Positions 8,176 to 16,639 of a stretch of DNA of 33,080 bases are shown one piece after another; the first letter of the stretch is position 1; every line of letters starts with the position of its first letter. The stretch is from an uncultured Alphaproteobacteria bacterium (GTDB taxonomy: Bacteria; Pseudomonadota; Alphaproteobacteria; HIMB59; GCA-002718135), in NCBI GenBank assembly GCA_902627245.1, contig CACOIH010000018.1, positions 1-33,080 on the forward strand. The letters are read 5' to 3'. Made by a program: the position numbers and the translations under genes. The notes under the pieces were generated by a model. It had not been told where the DNA came from. It searched no databases and saw only the letters and a list, made by a program, of their open reading frames with translations.

Positions 8176-9026
8176 ATAAAATTGGTGTACACGCTTTAAC
8201 ATTCATTGGGGATATAGAAAATCATAGCATTGAAAATTGTCTTTCAAGAGTTGCAAAGATTGGCTACGATGTGATGGAATTGCCTCTGCTAAATCCTGAT
8301 GCTTTAGATACAAATTTTGTTTCAAAGATTTATGAAAAGTTTAATATTGAACCAACTGTATCTCTTGGGTTGAGTTTTAAAACTGATATTTCATCTGAAG
8401 ATCAAGAGAGGGTTAATGCTGGTCGTGAGCTTTTATTTAAAGCACTTCAAAAAACAATAGATGTGGGGTCATCAAATTTATGTGGTGTCATTCATTCAGC
8501 GCTTCAAAAAAATGATACTCCTAAAACTAAAAGAGGTTATGAAAACTCTTTATCTATAATTAGAGATCTTGCAGAAGAGGCAAATAAGAATAATGTTACT
8601 TTAAGCCTTGAAGTAGTTAATAGATATGAGACCAATATTATGAATACAGCACAAGATGCTCTAGATTATATTAGAGATCTAGACGTACCAAATGTTAAAG
8701 TTCACCTCGATACTTACCATATGAACATTGAAGAAAACAATTATTCAGAACCAATAAAATTAATTGGAAAAGATAATTTGGGCATGTTTCATTTTGGTGA
8801 AAATCATAGGGGTTATCTTGGTAGTGGTCATATTGACTTTGATGAAACTTTTAAAAGCCTCAAAGAAATTAATTACTCAGGAATTATTACTTTTGAATCT
8901 TTTTCATCTGAGGTTGTAGATCCAGTTCTTTCTAACACCTTGGCAGTTTGGAGAAACTTGTGGAGTGATAGTGACGATTTAGCAACAGAGTCATTAAAAT
9001 TTATTAGAAGTGGACTTCAAAGTTAG
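8172..9026 (+). CDS. D-tagatose/D-psicose 3-epimerase family TIM-barrel protein
   Basis: A 284-residue sugar isomerase/epimerase of the AP-endonuclease-2 TIM-barrel type. The metal-binding residues of ketose 3-epimerases are all present: Glu147 in LEVVNRYET, Asp180 in HLDTYHMNIEE, His207 in FHFGENHRG and Glu242 in TFESF. The GENHRGYLGSGH segment is characteristic of D-tagatose/D-psicose (allulose) 3-epimerases. These enzymes invert C3 of free ketoses, including D-ribulose to D-xylulose. With dehydrogenases upstream and a xylulokinase facing it, a role in turning ketoses made from polyols into a kinase substrate is likely. The start is coupled to the dehydrogenase by an ATGA overlap. Family confidence is high; exact ketose unknown. 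Confidence 0.92.
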   Translation: MNKIGVHALTFIGDIENHSIENCLSRVAKIGYDVMELPLLNPDALDTNFVSKIYEKFNIEPTVSLGLSFKTDISSEDQERVNAGRELLFKALQKTIDVGSSNLCGVIHSALQKNDTPKTKRGYENSLSIIRDLAEEANKNNVTLSLEVVNRYETNIMNTAQDALDYIRDLDVPNVKVHLDTYHMNIEENNYSEPIKLIGKDNLGMFHFGENHRGYLGSGHIDFDETFKSLKEINYSGIITFESFSSEVVDPVLSNTLAVWRNLWSDSDDLATESLKFIRSGLQS

Positions 9027-9060
9027 TTTTCTTTATTCTAATTTAATTTGAAATTTATAT

Positions 9061-10659
9061 ATGAAAACATTTGATTTTATAATTGTTGGTGGAGGTACAT
9101 CGGGAACTGTTACTGCCGAGAAATTAATTAAAAATGGTCATACAGTTTTAATTATAGAAGAAGGAAAGAAAAATAGTAATCCACTATTGAGTATGCCTGC
9201 TGGATGGATACCTATGTTAGAAGGCAGTCCATATTTAAAATTTTACAAATCAATTCCTCAACCTCAACTTGGTGATAGACAACATGATATTGCTCAAGCT
9301 AAAGTTTTTGGTGGAGGATCAAGTGTCAATGGAATGGTTTATATGCGCGGAAAACCTTCAGACTATGCAAAGTGGGTTGACGCGACTGGAGATAAAAGAT
9401 GGGGATGGGACTCAATTATAAAAAGTTATATTAATTTAGAAAATAATCAAAGATTAGGTGCTCCCTCACACGGAACGAGTGGACCAATAAAAGTTTCTGA
9501 TCCTGGATATGTTGCTAAAGGATCAGATTTGTACATTAAATCAATGCAAGCATTGGGATTACCTTACAATAGAGATTTTAATGATGGAAACCAATTTGGT
9601 GTTGGTTTAATGCAATACACAATAGGTAATGGAAAAAGATGTGATACAATTTCCTCATTAATTAACCCAATTCTCAATAATAAAAACCTTAGCATAAAAC
9701 TCAACACTCTTGCATCAAAGATTATAATTGAGAATAAAAAAGCAATTGGCGTAGAAACTATATCAAAGAATAAAGTTCAAAAATATTTTGGAAAAGAAAT
9801 TATACTTACAGCAGGAGCTCTAATAACTCCAAAAATATTGATGCACTCAGGTATAGGAGATGAAGATCAATTAAAAAGATTTGATATAGAAGTTAAAGAA
9901 AAGTTACATGGTGTTGGGAAAAACTTGCAGGATCATCATGAAGTTCCTTTTATTGCAAGAGCTAAACCAGGTTATGGATATTTTAAACAAAATAAGGGGT
10001 TTAGAATGATAAAAAATGGTATTCAATATCTTCTTTTTAAGTCAGGGCCTGTAACTTCTAATGGTGTAGATTGTTGCTCTTTTCTCAATCCAGAAAATTT
10101 AAAAGATGATACTAATCCTAAAATTAAATTATATTGTGTTCAAATTATGTATACTGATAGAGATACAAAAGGTATCAAGCCTGATCATGGAGTTACTTTA
10201 ACATCTTGTATAATGAACCCTAAATCTAGAGGAGAGGTAACAATTAATTCGGCTAATCCAAAAGATTTACCTGATATTAATCCAAACTTTCTTAGCAATA
10301 AAGATGATATTAAAACTTTATTAGATAGTGTAAAATTATCAAGACAAGTGATAAATACAAAACCTTTGTCAGATATTATAATTGAAGAAGTACTTCCTGG
10401 AAATAATATTAAAGATGATAATGAATTAATTAATTATTGTAAAAAAATGATTAAAACTAACTGGCACCCTGTTGGTACATGTAAGATGGGTAGAGACGAA
10501 GATGAAACTTCGGTTCTAAATTCAAAATTACAAGTTAAAGGAATTAATAATTTAAGAGTTTTTGATGTTTCTATGATGCCAAATATTATAGCAGCAAATA
10601 CTAATGCTCCAGCTATGGCAATAGCAGATAATGCAACTAATATTATGCTAGAAGATTAG
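9061..10659 (+). CDS. GMC family FAD-dependent oxidoreductase (choline dehydrogenase-like)
   Basis: A 532-residue glucose-methanol-choline flavoprotein oxidising an alcohol group. The FAD-binding GGGTSG lies at residues 10-15, and GGGSSVNGMVYMRG is the first GMC signature. The active-site pair is His469 in WHPVGTCKMG and Asn513 in NTNAP, 44 residues apart as in choline oxidase. No signal peptide, so a cytoplasmic or membrane-associated quinone- or cytochrome-linked dehydrogenase is expected. It is the third gene of the rightward dehydrogenase-epimerase operon, 34 bp after the epimerase, with no SD. Its 3' end overlaps the convergent xylulokinase by 17 bp. True choline dehydrogenase is unlikely given the neighbours; a polyol or sugar is the more natural substrate (inference). 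Confidence 0.9.
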   Translation: MKTFDFIIVGGGTSGTVTAEKLIKNGHTVLIIEEGKKNSNPLLSMPAGWIPMLEGSPYLKFYKSIPQPQLGDRQHDIAQAKVFGGGSSVNGMVYMRGKPSDYAKWVDATGDKRWGWDSIIKSYINLENNQRLGAPSHGTSGPIKVSDPGYVAKGSDLYIKSMQALGLPYNRDFNDGNQFGVGLMQYTIGNGKRCDTISSLINPILNNKNLSIKLNTLASKIIIENKKAIGVETISKNKVQKYFGKEIILTAGALITPKILMHSGIGDEDQLKRFDIEVKEKLHGVGKNLQDHHEVPFIARAKPGYGYFKQNKGFRMIKNGIQYLLFKSGPVTSNGVDCCSFLNPENLKDDTNPKIKLYCVQIMYTDRDTKGIKPDHGVTLTSCIMNPKSRGEVTINSANPKDLPDINPNFLSNKDDIKTLLDSVKLSRQVINTKPLSDIIIEEVLPGNNIKDDNELINYCKKMIKTNWHPVGTCKMGRDEDETSVLNSKLQVKGINNLRVFDVSMMPNIIAANTNAPAMAIADNATNIMLED

Positions 10660-12127
10660 AGGCTATTTTTTTATTAGAAGAATATATATCTCTCCAAATA
10701 TTATAACGTTTTAAAAGAAGGTCAATTTTATCCTGATTTGGATTAAAACTTTTACTGACATTTATTTCTTTGATTATATTTTCTTTTGTATCAATATTCT
10801 TATCTACATACATTGATAGTCTAGCAACTCCAAGTGCAGCTCCAAATTCACTTTGATCACATACACTAAGGTTTCTGTTCAGTAGCGATGCAAGTAATTC
10901 AATCCAAAATTTACTCTTAGAACCACCTCCAACCATAAAAATTTTTTCAAAGTTATTATTGACCTTTAGTATTGAGTTAACACCATCCAGAATACCAAAA
11001 CTAATTCCCTCTATAACAGCGTATTGTAAATTTGTTGAATTAGTGGTTGTTTTCATTGAGTGAAAAGAACCGCGGATATATGGATCATTATGAGGTGTTC
11101 GCTCTCCAGATAAATATGGTAAAAAAAATGAAGAACTTATAAGATCATTCGTATTAGAAAAGTATTCTTCTACATTAGAAAGAGCTTCTCCAATTGACGT
11201 ATTAGTAATAGAACAAACCCAATCCAAACAATTACTAGCGCTTAGCATGACTGACATTAAATGCCATTTATTTGGCAAACAATGACAAAAAGAGTGAACC
11301 GCGTCTCCAGTATTACTTAAAAAATTTTGAGTTGGTGTAAAAAATACACCTGAAGTTCCAAGTGAAATAAATGACTGATTCTGTTCAGTAATTCCCATCC
11401 CTGCTGCTGCTGCTGCATTATCTCCAGCACCACCAACAATAATGACAGTATTTTTAAAATTAAATTTTTCTTTAAATTTATTTTTAAGCGTTCCTGTCTC
11501 CTCATTTCCTTCTACAAGCTTTGGCATATGTTTTTCTTCTAGAAAAGAACAAGACAATAAATTTTCTGACCATTTTCTTTTTTTAATATCTAACCACAAA
11601 GTTCCTGATGCATCAGACATTTCAGAGAAATATTCTCCAGTTAAATAGAACCTTAAATAATCTTTAGGTAATAGTACTTTAAAAATTTTTGAGAAATTTT
11701 CACTTTCATGCTTCTTAATCCAGTTTATTTTGGGAGCAGTAAAACCAGGCATTGTGATATTTCCAGATATTGATCTTACATCAATTCCTTGATTTTCAAA
11801 TTCAATACACTCCTCATAGGAACGAGTATCATTCCAAAGAATACATGGTCTGATGACTTTACCATCCTTGTCTACAAGAGTTGCTCCATGCATATGGCCT
11901 GAAATTCCAATGGAAATAGTTTCGCAAAATTCAGTAGGCTTTTGCAATTTTAGTGACTCAAAACATTCCATAGTAGCATTTACCCATTCTTGTGGATTTT
12001 GTTCGTTATAGCCATCTTTAGGACTTTGAACTGTGAGACCTGAATTAGCGGTAGCAATAATATTTTGATTGCTATCTATTAAAATCATTTTTACAGACGA
12101 GGTTCCGAGATCAATACCTATATACAT
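10643..12127 (-). CDS. xylB: Xylulokinase (FGGY carbohydrate kinase)
   Basis: A 494-residue FGGY-family kinase that would phosphorylate D-xylulose to D-xylulose 5-phosphate. The N-terminal phosphate-binding GIDLGTSSVKMILID and the xylulokinase-type ISGHMHGATLVD...RPCILWNDTR are clear (most xylulokinases read GQMHG; here Gln is His). GGAGDNAAAAAGMG and FMVGGGSKSKFW give the C-terminal ATPase motifs. Length matches the family (about 480-500). It is the last gene of a leftward run that begins with the Ldh_2-type gene at 15234, separated from the DMT transporter by 39 bp. Its 3' end overlaps the GMC gene. It is the kinase outlet for ketoses made by the polyol dehydrogenases. A close relative such as ribulokinase is less likely. 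Confidence 0.9.
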   Translation of the reverse strand: MYIGIDLGTSSVKMILIDSNQNIIATANSGLTVQSPKDGYNEQNPQEWVNATMECFESLKLQKPTEFCETISIGISGHMHGATLVDKDGKVIRPCILWNDTRSYEECIEFENQGIDVRSISGNITMPGFTAPKINWIKKHESENFSKIFKVLLPKDYLRFYLTGEYFSEMSDASGTLWLDIKKRKWSENLLSCSFLEEKHMPKLVEGNEETGTLKNKFKEKFNFKNTVIIVGGAGDNAAAAAGMGITEQNQSFISLGTSGVFFTPTQNFLSNTGDAVHSFCHCLPNKWHLMSVMLSASNCLDWVCSITNTSIGEALSNVEEYFSNTNDLISSSFFLPYLSGERTPHNDPYIRGSFHSMKTTTNSTNLQYAVIEGISFGILDGVNSILKVNNNFEKIFMVGGGSKSKFWIELLASLLNRNLSVCDQSEFGAALGVARLSMYVDKNIDTKENIIKEINVSKSFNPNQDKIDLLLKRYNIWRDIYSSNKKIASNLLA

Positions 12128-12166
12128 ATGATTATATTATTAAAATTAACTTTTATTACAATTAAT

Positions 12167-13027
12167 TTATTCAGAAGATTGCCTGTTCATCAAAACATAA
12201 ATACCAGATAAAGTAATTATTGATGCACCAACAATTGTGTAAACATCAGGAAAGTCATCATAAAATATATATCCTAATATTATTGCCCACAAAATTAAAG
12301 TGTAGTGAAATGGCTGAACAATACTTGCTTTTGTAAAACCAAGCGCAATTATCTGAAAATAAATTCCTAGAGAGAAGAAAAGGCCGACTCCTAGAAACAA
12401 AAGGTATGAAAAAGATTGCATTGGGTACCAAAAAAATGGCATTAAGAAAGACATCAACACAATACCAACAATTGAAGTGTAAAGTAGTGATGTTTCTGAG
12501 GTATCATATTCTGAGGCTTTTCTTGTAACAATTTGATATAGACTAAGAAAAAATGCTGCCCCTAGTGGTATTAGTGATTTTGGGTCGAATATAGATAATC
12601 CAGGACGCATAATAATTAAAACACCCAAGAAACCAAAAAAGATTGCAACCCACGTCCTCAAATTTACATGTTCCCTTAATATTATTGCAGATAAAGCAAC
12701 AACTATCACTGGAGTTAATGAGCCAATACTGTGAGCATCAGCTAAAGTTAAATACCGAAAAGATAAAACAAAGCACCCTGATTCAATAATCGATAATACA
12801 CTTCTCGTAATTTGTAATTTTAAATTTTTAGTTTTATAAAAAGTATTATTTTTTTTTCTAAATGACTCAGCAATAGATAGAAATAATGTAAAAAAATATT
12901 TCAAAAATAATATCTGAAAGATAGAATGGTATACAACAGCTGTTTTTTGAATTGTATCCAATAAGCTAAAAGAAAAATAAGCTAATATTGCAAATATAAT
13001 TCCAATATATGTTGATGAGAGTTTCAA
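12167..13027 (-). CDS. DMT/EamA-family membrane transporter
   Basis: A 286-residue inner-membrane protein of the drug/metabolite transporter superfamily, with about ten hydrophobic helices arranged as two EamA repeats. The first helix starts within five residues of the N-terminus. Typical features are LADAHSIGSLTPVIVVALSAIILREHVNLRTWVAIFFGFLGVLIIMRPG at the end of repeat one and the matching end of repeat two. The start is a rare TTG, since the codon at 13027-13025 reads TTG and overlaps the upstream stop as TTGA. No other start precedes the first helix. The substrate cannot be told. Such proteins export or import amino acids, sugars or metabolites. It sits between a serine hydrolase and xylulokinase genes. 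Confidence 0.85.
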   Translation of the reverse strand: MKLSSTYIGIIFAILAYFSFSLLDTIQKTAVVYHSIFQILFLKYFFTLFLSIAESFRKKNNTFYKTKNLKLQITRSVLSIIESGCFVLSFRYLTLADAHSIGSLTPVIVVALSAIILREHVNLRTWVAIFFGFLGVLIIMRPGLSIFDPKSLIPLGAAFFLSLYQIVTRKASEYDTSETSLLYTSIVGIVLMSFLMPFFWYPMQSFSYLLFLGVGLFFSLGIYFQIIALGFTKASIVQPFHYTLILWAIILGYIFYDDFPDVYTIVGASIITLSGIYVLMNRQSSE

Positions 13028-14223
13028 ATACTATCCAAATTTTTAAAAATTGAGTCATAGAAGTCTTGTTTAACTACTCTATCACCATCAATAATTTGCA
13101 TCATTAAAACAGCTGATAATTGATTTATGGGGTCAACTAAAAAATATGTTGATGCATATCCAGACCAACCAAATTCACCAATGTTTCCAAATTTGTTACT
13201 TTCTGTATTATTCATTAATATTCTAAAACCTAGACCCCAACCATAACCATCAAGATCGTTAATATAATTTTCATCTTTAATTGTATTTACAGATGTAATT
13301 TCAAGTGGAAACAACTTTGGATTTAAGTTGTTTGATCGCATATTGGTTAGAGTTTCCAAACTTATTATTTGTTTTCCATTATTATTTTTTCCATTTATTA
13401 GCATATGTGCAAACTTAGAATAATCGTTCGCTGTAGAAAATAGTCCGTGTCCTCCCCTTGAATATTCTCGATTATTTATAGGATAAAAATAATTAATTAA
13501 TTTTCTTCCCTCTAAACTTAAGTTTTGTATTTTTTTATTTTTTTTAGAAAACTCTAAAGTTTCTACTAGTTTTTTATTTAGATTTTGATCTATAAAAAAA
13601 TCAGTTGAATACATTTCAAGTGGATGGAAAATATTTTCTTTTAAAATGTTGATAAGTTTATCTTTTGTAATAACTTCTAGTATTCTTGCTAAAATATCTA
13701 TCGAAACTGAGTAGTGCCATTGTGAACCTGGCTCAAAAAGAAGAGGTAACTGTGATATATTATCTATTTCTTCTTCTAAAGATGTGTCTCCTGGAAGAAA
13801 AATTTTTCTTTTATCGTACTCTTCACCGATAACATTATCACTACTATTATAAGTAAAACCAGTCGTATGGAGAAGTAACTGTCTGATTGTGGGAATATTT
13901 TTTGATGTATAAGATTCGTTGATATTATTAGCATTTTTATTTAAAATTTGTACTTCTCGAAACTGTGGAAGAAAAATATCAATGGTGCTATCTAATGATA
14001 GGTAGTTCTTTTCCACTAATTGCATTGTTGCAGTTGAGATGACAGGTTTTGTCATAGACCAAATTCTGTATAATAAATCTTTATTAAAGGGTTTTTTTTT
14101 ATTTAGATCTCTAAAACCAACAAAGTCATGATAAATTTTATTTTTTGAAATAATTTTCCATTCAGCACCATTACATATACCATTTTCAATATGTTTAATA
14201 AAATTATCTTTAATTTCATCCAT
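13024..14223 (-). CDS. Beta-lactamase-fold serine hydrolase (class C / family VIII esterase-like)
   Basis: A 399-residue serine hydrolase of the beta-lactamase/penicillin-binding family used by family VIII esterases. The nucleophile motif SxxK is SMTK in RIWSMTKPVIS. The second motif is YSV in WHYSVSIDILARILE, and the late GGHGLFST loop is typical of this group. I see no signal peptide, so it is probably cytoplasmic, which argues against antibiotic resistance and for an esterase/lactonase/amidase role. It overlaps the DMT transporter by 4 bp and lies 12 bp after the Ldh_2 gene, so it is co-transcribed. No SD at the start. The real substrate is unknown; hydrolysis of an acylated or lactonised sugar derivative would fit the locus but is speculation. 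Confidence 0.82.
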   Translation of the reverse strand: MDEIKDNFIKHIENGICNGAEWKIISKNKIYHDFVGFRDLNKKKPFNKDLLYRIWSMTKPVISTATMQLVEKNYLSLDSTIDIFLPQFREVQILNKNANNINESYTSKNIPTIRQLLLHTTGFTYNSSDNVIGEEYDKRKIFLPGDTSLEEEIDNISQLPLLFEPGSQWHYSVSIDILARILEVITKDKLINILKENIFHPLEMYSTDFFIDQNLNKKLVETLEFSKKNKKIQNLSLEGRKLINYFYPINNREYSRGGHGLFSTANDYSKFAHMLINGKNNNGKQIISLETLTNMRSNNLNPKLFPLEITSVNTIKDENYINDLDGYGWGLGFRILMNNTESNKFGNIGEFGWSGYASTYFLVDPINQLSAVLMMQIIDGDRVVKQDFYDSIFKNLDSI

Positions 14224-14235
14224 ATTTTAAAGGAG

Positions 14236-15234
14236 TTATATTAAACTATTAATTTTTTCTATTAAGCTAGTATTAATTTCTCTTGGGCCTTTATTCTTTC
14301 TGTTATTGTGCCTTCTAGCTCCTGGTAAGCGCACACCTTCTAAAGAGGTCATTTGTTCAAAAAAACTCTCTGCGTGTTCATTCCAGTTTTTTCCTGCAAT
14401 TAATTCAGGTGATAATGCCATGATAAACTCGCCTCCTCTAGCAGGTCCCCCGTCATTATTATCTTCTTCTTTGGCTTCAAAGCTAAATAAATCGCCCACA
14501 AGACCAGCTGCTAAAAGTTCAATCATCATAGCAATTGCAGAACCTTTATAATCTCCAAAAGTTAAAAGAACTCCTCCATTTGCTATTTGAGATGGATCAT
14601 CTGTTTTTTCACCTTCTTTATTCAGACCTGTACCATATGGAACTTTGTGTCCATCCCGTGCTGCAACTTGCACTTCACCCATCGCCATAGTTGAAGTAGC
14701 CATATCATATACTACTGGAGTATTATTTTTTCTAGGCCAAGCAAAAGAAATTGGATTAGTTCCAAAAAGTGGTTTCTTTGCTCCTGCTGGTGCAACACTA
14801 GGTTTGTATGCAGTACAAGCAATACCAATCAAATTATTTTCTGCCAGAGTTTCAGTTTCATGCCATAAAGCAGCAAAGTGATGTGTATTAGTTATTGTTA
14901 AAACTCCAACACCATGATTGTTTGTTGTTTGAATTAAATCAGGTAAACCTACTTTGATGGCTACAGGAGCAAAGCCATAATCGCCTTCAACTCGTATTGC
15001 ATTTTGTGTAAGAAAAGTGTTTGAGGGTCTTGAAACTCCATTTACTTTTTTACTTTTAAGAGAGGCCACATAGCCTGGAATTCTGAATAAGCCATGTGAA
15101 ACACTTCCATCTCTTTCAGCATGAGTAACAGTTGTAGCAACTGACTCTGCATTAAAATCGTCACATCCATGTTTTTTCAGAACATTATATGCTAAATCAT
15201 ATATTTTATTTAATTCTAGAGATGTAGTATTCAT
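14236..15234 (-). CDS. Ldh_2 (malate/L-lactate/ureidoglycolate dehydrogenase) family oxidoreductase
   Basis: A 332-residue NAD(P)-dependent 2-oxoacid/2-hydroxyacid dehydrogenase of the Ldh_2 family, unrelated to classical lactate dehydrogenase. Recognised by ERDGSVSHGLFRIPGY near residues 30-50, GVGVLTITNTHHFAALWHETE, FGTNPISFAWPR with VYDMATS, and GDYKGSAIAMMIELLAAGLVGD. Members act on malate, lactate, ureidoglycolate, 2,3-diketogulonate or cyclic imino acids. It heads a leftward operon (hydrolase, DMT transporter, xylulokinase) and is divergent from the GlcD-like gene with only 35 bp between start codons. Reduction or oxidation of a sugar-derived 2-oxo acid is plausible. Confidence 0.88.
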   Translation of the reverse strand: MNTTSLELNKIYDLAYNVLKKHGCDDFNAESVATTVTHAERDGSVSHGLFRIPGYVASLKSKKVNGVSRPSNTFLTQNAIRVEGDYGFAPVAIKVGLPDLIQTTNNHGVGVLTITNTHHFAALWHETETLAENNLIGIACTAYKPSVAPAGAKKPLFGTNPISFAWPRKNNTPVVYDMATSTMAMGEVQVAARDGHKVPYGTGLNKEGEKTDDPSQIANGGVLLTFGDYKGSAIAMMIELLAAGLVGDLFSFEAKEEDNNDGGPARGGEFIMALSPELIAGKNWNEHAESFFEQMTSLEGVRLPGARRHNNRKNKGPREINTSLIEKINSLI

Positions 15235-15269
15235 TTACTTTTTATAAATTATAAATAATATTCAAATAT
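15235..15269. promoter_or_regulatory. Very short divergent intergenic region with AT-rich -10-like boxes
   Basis: Only 35 bp separate the two divergent ATG codons at 15234 (minus) and 15270 (plus). The gap contains TATAAA at 15243-15248 and again at 15250-15255, and no SD on either strand. Any promoter pair must overlap each other or extend into the opposite coding sequence, and at least one transcript is probably nearly leaderless. Confidence 0.35.
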
Positions 15270-16637
15270 ATGGATAGAGGATTATTAGACAATTTAAAAG
15301 ATCTTTTACAAGAAAGAATCTCATTTTCAGAAAGTGTTAGAAATAATCATGCTAAAGGTGAAGATGCTTATGATCCTATTTTACCTAAAGCAGTTTTATT
15401 TCCAAATAATAATGATGAGTTATCAAAAATATTAAAAATTTGTAATGAATACAAAATTCCTGTCACTGCCTATGGTACAGGTACTTCCTTAGAAGGTCAT
15501 GTTGTTGGAAATGAAGAAGGTTTTACTATATCTCTAGAAAATTTTAACAAAGTTATTTCAATTAATGAACAAGACTTTGATTGTCGTGTCCAGGCAAATG
15601 TATCTCGTGAACAACTTAATGAAGCCTTAAAAGATAAAGGTGTTTTTTTTCCAATTGATCCTGGAGCGAATGCTTCATTAGGAGGTATGGCAGCATGTTC
15701 AGCTTCTGGAACCATGGCAGTGAGATATGGCACAATGAGAACAGCTGTGCTAGGTCTTACAGTTGTTCTAGCTAATGGTGATATAATTAAAACTGGCACA
15801 AGAGCCAAAAAAACTTCTGCAGGTTATAATTTAACAAACTTATTTGTAGGATCAGAGGGCACTCTAGGTATTATAACAGAAGTTCATCTAAGATTGTCTC
15901 CAATTCCAGAAAGTATTATGAGTGCAGTATGTCAATTTCCAGATCTTGACTCAGCAATATTAACAGCTCAAGAAATAATTCAGTATGGGGTACCTATAGC
16001 AAGAGTTGAATTATTAAATAAAGATCAAATGGATATAAGTATAGAATATTCTAATCTTGAAAATTTAGATGTACTTCCAACTTTGTTTTATGAATTTCAT
16101 GGAAGTGAAATTTCAAATAAGGAATCAATAAATGTTGTGGAAGAAATATCAAAAAATAATAATGGAAGTGAATTTAAATGGGCAGAAAATACAGAAGAAA
16201 GAAATAAAATATGGAAAGCAAGACATAATGTTTATTATTCTGTAAAAGCTCAGGGTGATAATATTAGAGTGTATGCTACTGATGTTTGTGTTCCAATTTC
16301 AAATATAGTTGAATGCATTAAATTTGCTGAAAATGAACTTCAAGGTACAGGTCTTAAAGCGCCAATGGTTGGTCATGTTGGTGATGGAAATTTTCATGTT
16401 ACTATTGTCTATGATCCAAACAAAGAAAATGAATACACATATATAAGAGAATTTAGTAACAAATTAATAGATAAAGCGCTCGAAATGGATGGCACTATAA
16501 CTGGAGAACATGGAATTGGTCTTCAAAAAAAGGAATATCTACTCAAACAACATCCAGACAATGTTCCACTTATGAAATTAATTAAAAAAAGTTTTGATCC
16601 AAATAATATTATGAACCCTGGTAAAGTATTTGATTAA
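15270..16637 (+). CDS. FAD-binding oxidoreductase, GlcD / D-lactate dehydrogenase family
   Basis: A 455-residue flavoprotein with an N-terminal FAD_binding_4 (PCMH/VAO-type) domain, seen as VTAYGTGTSLEGHVVG and the PGANASLGGMAACSASGTMAVRYGTM segment, and a C-terminal FAD-oxidase_C domain with VGHVGDGNFHVTI and the signature TGEHGIGLQKKEYL. The protein ends in NPGKVFD as most relatives do. Members oxidise D-lactate, glycolate or other D-2-hydroxyacids and pass electrons to cytochrome c or quinone. It stands alone on the plus strand, divergent from the Ldh_2 gene, and ends 2 bp before the convergent Gfo/Idh gene. D-lactate or glycolate formed by cleavage of keto-deoxy sugar acids would be a logical substrate. 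No GlcE/GlcF partner genes are present, so a single-subunit D-lactate dehydrogenase type is favoured. Confidence 0.88.
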   Translation: MDRGLLDNLKDLLQERISFSESVRNNHAKGEDAYDPILPKAVLFPNNNDELSKILKICNEYKIPVTAYGTGTSLEGHVVGNEEGFTISLENFNKVISINEQDFDCRVQANVSREQLNEALKDKGVFFPIDPGANASLGGMAACSASGTMAVRYGTMRTAVLGLTVVLANGDIIKTGTRAKKTSAGYNLTNLFVGSEGTLGIITEVHLRLSPIPESIMSAVCQFPDLDSAILTAQEIIQYGVPIARVELLNKDQMDISIEYSNLENLDVLPTLFYEFHGSEISNKESINVVEEISKNNNGSEFKWAENTEERNKIWKARHNVYYSVKAQGDNIRVYATDVCVPISNIVECIKFAENELQGTGLKAPMVGHVGDGNFHVTIVYDPNKENEYTYIREFSNKLIDKALEMDGTITGEHGIGLQKKEYLLKQHPDNVPLMKLIKKSFDPNNIMNPGKVFD

Positions 16638-16639
16638 GA

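Noticed and set aside
9061-10659. Calling the GMC gene betA (choline dehydrogenase)
   Set aside because: Family motifs alone do not support choline specificity and the neighbours are polyol genes.
11401-11414. CTG triplet repeat
   Set aside because: It encodes the alanine run in the conserved GDNAAAAAG motif of xylulokinase and is explained by protein sequence.
13024-14223. Calling the serine hydrolase an antibiotic-resistance beta-lactamase
   Set aside because: No signal peptide is visible, the second motif is YSV instead of YxN, and the operon is metabolic.
15497-15808. 103-codon minus-strand reading frame inside the GlcD-like gene
   Set aside because: Antisense shadow of the conserved FAD-binding domain, no family features.
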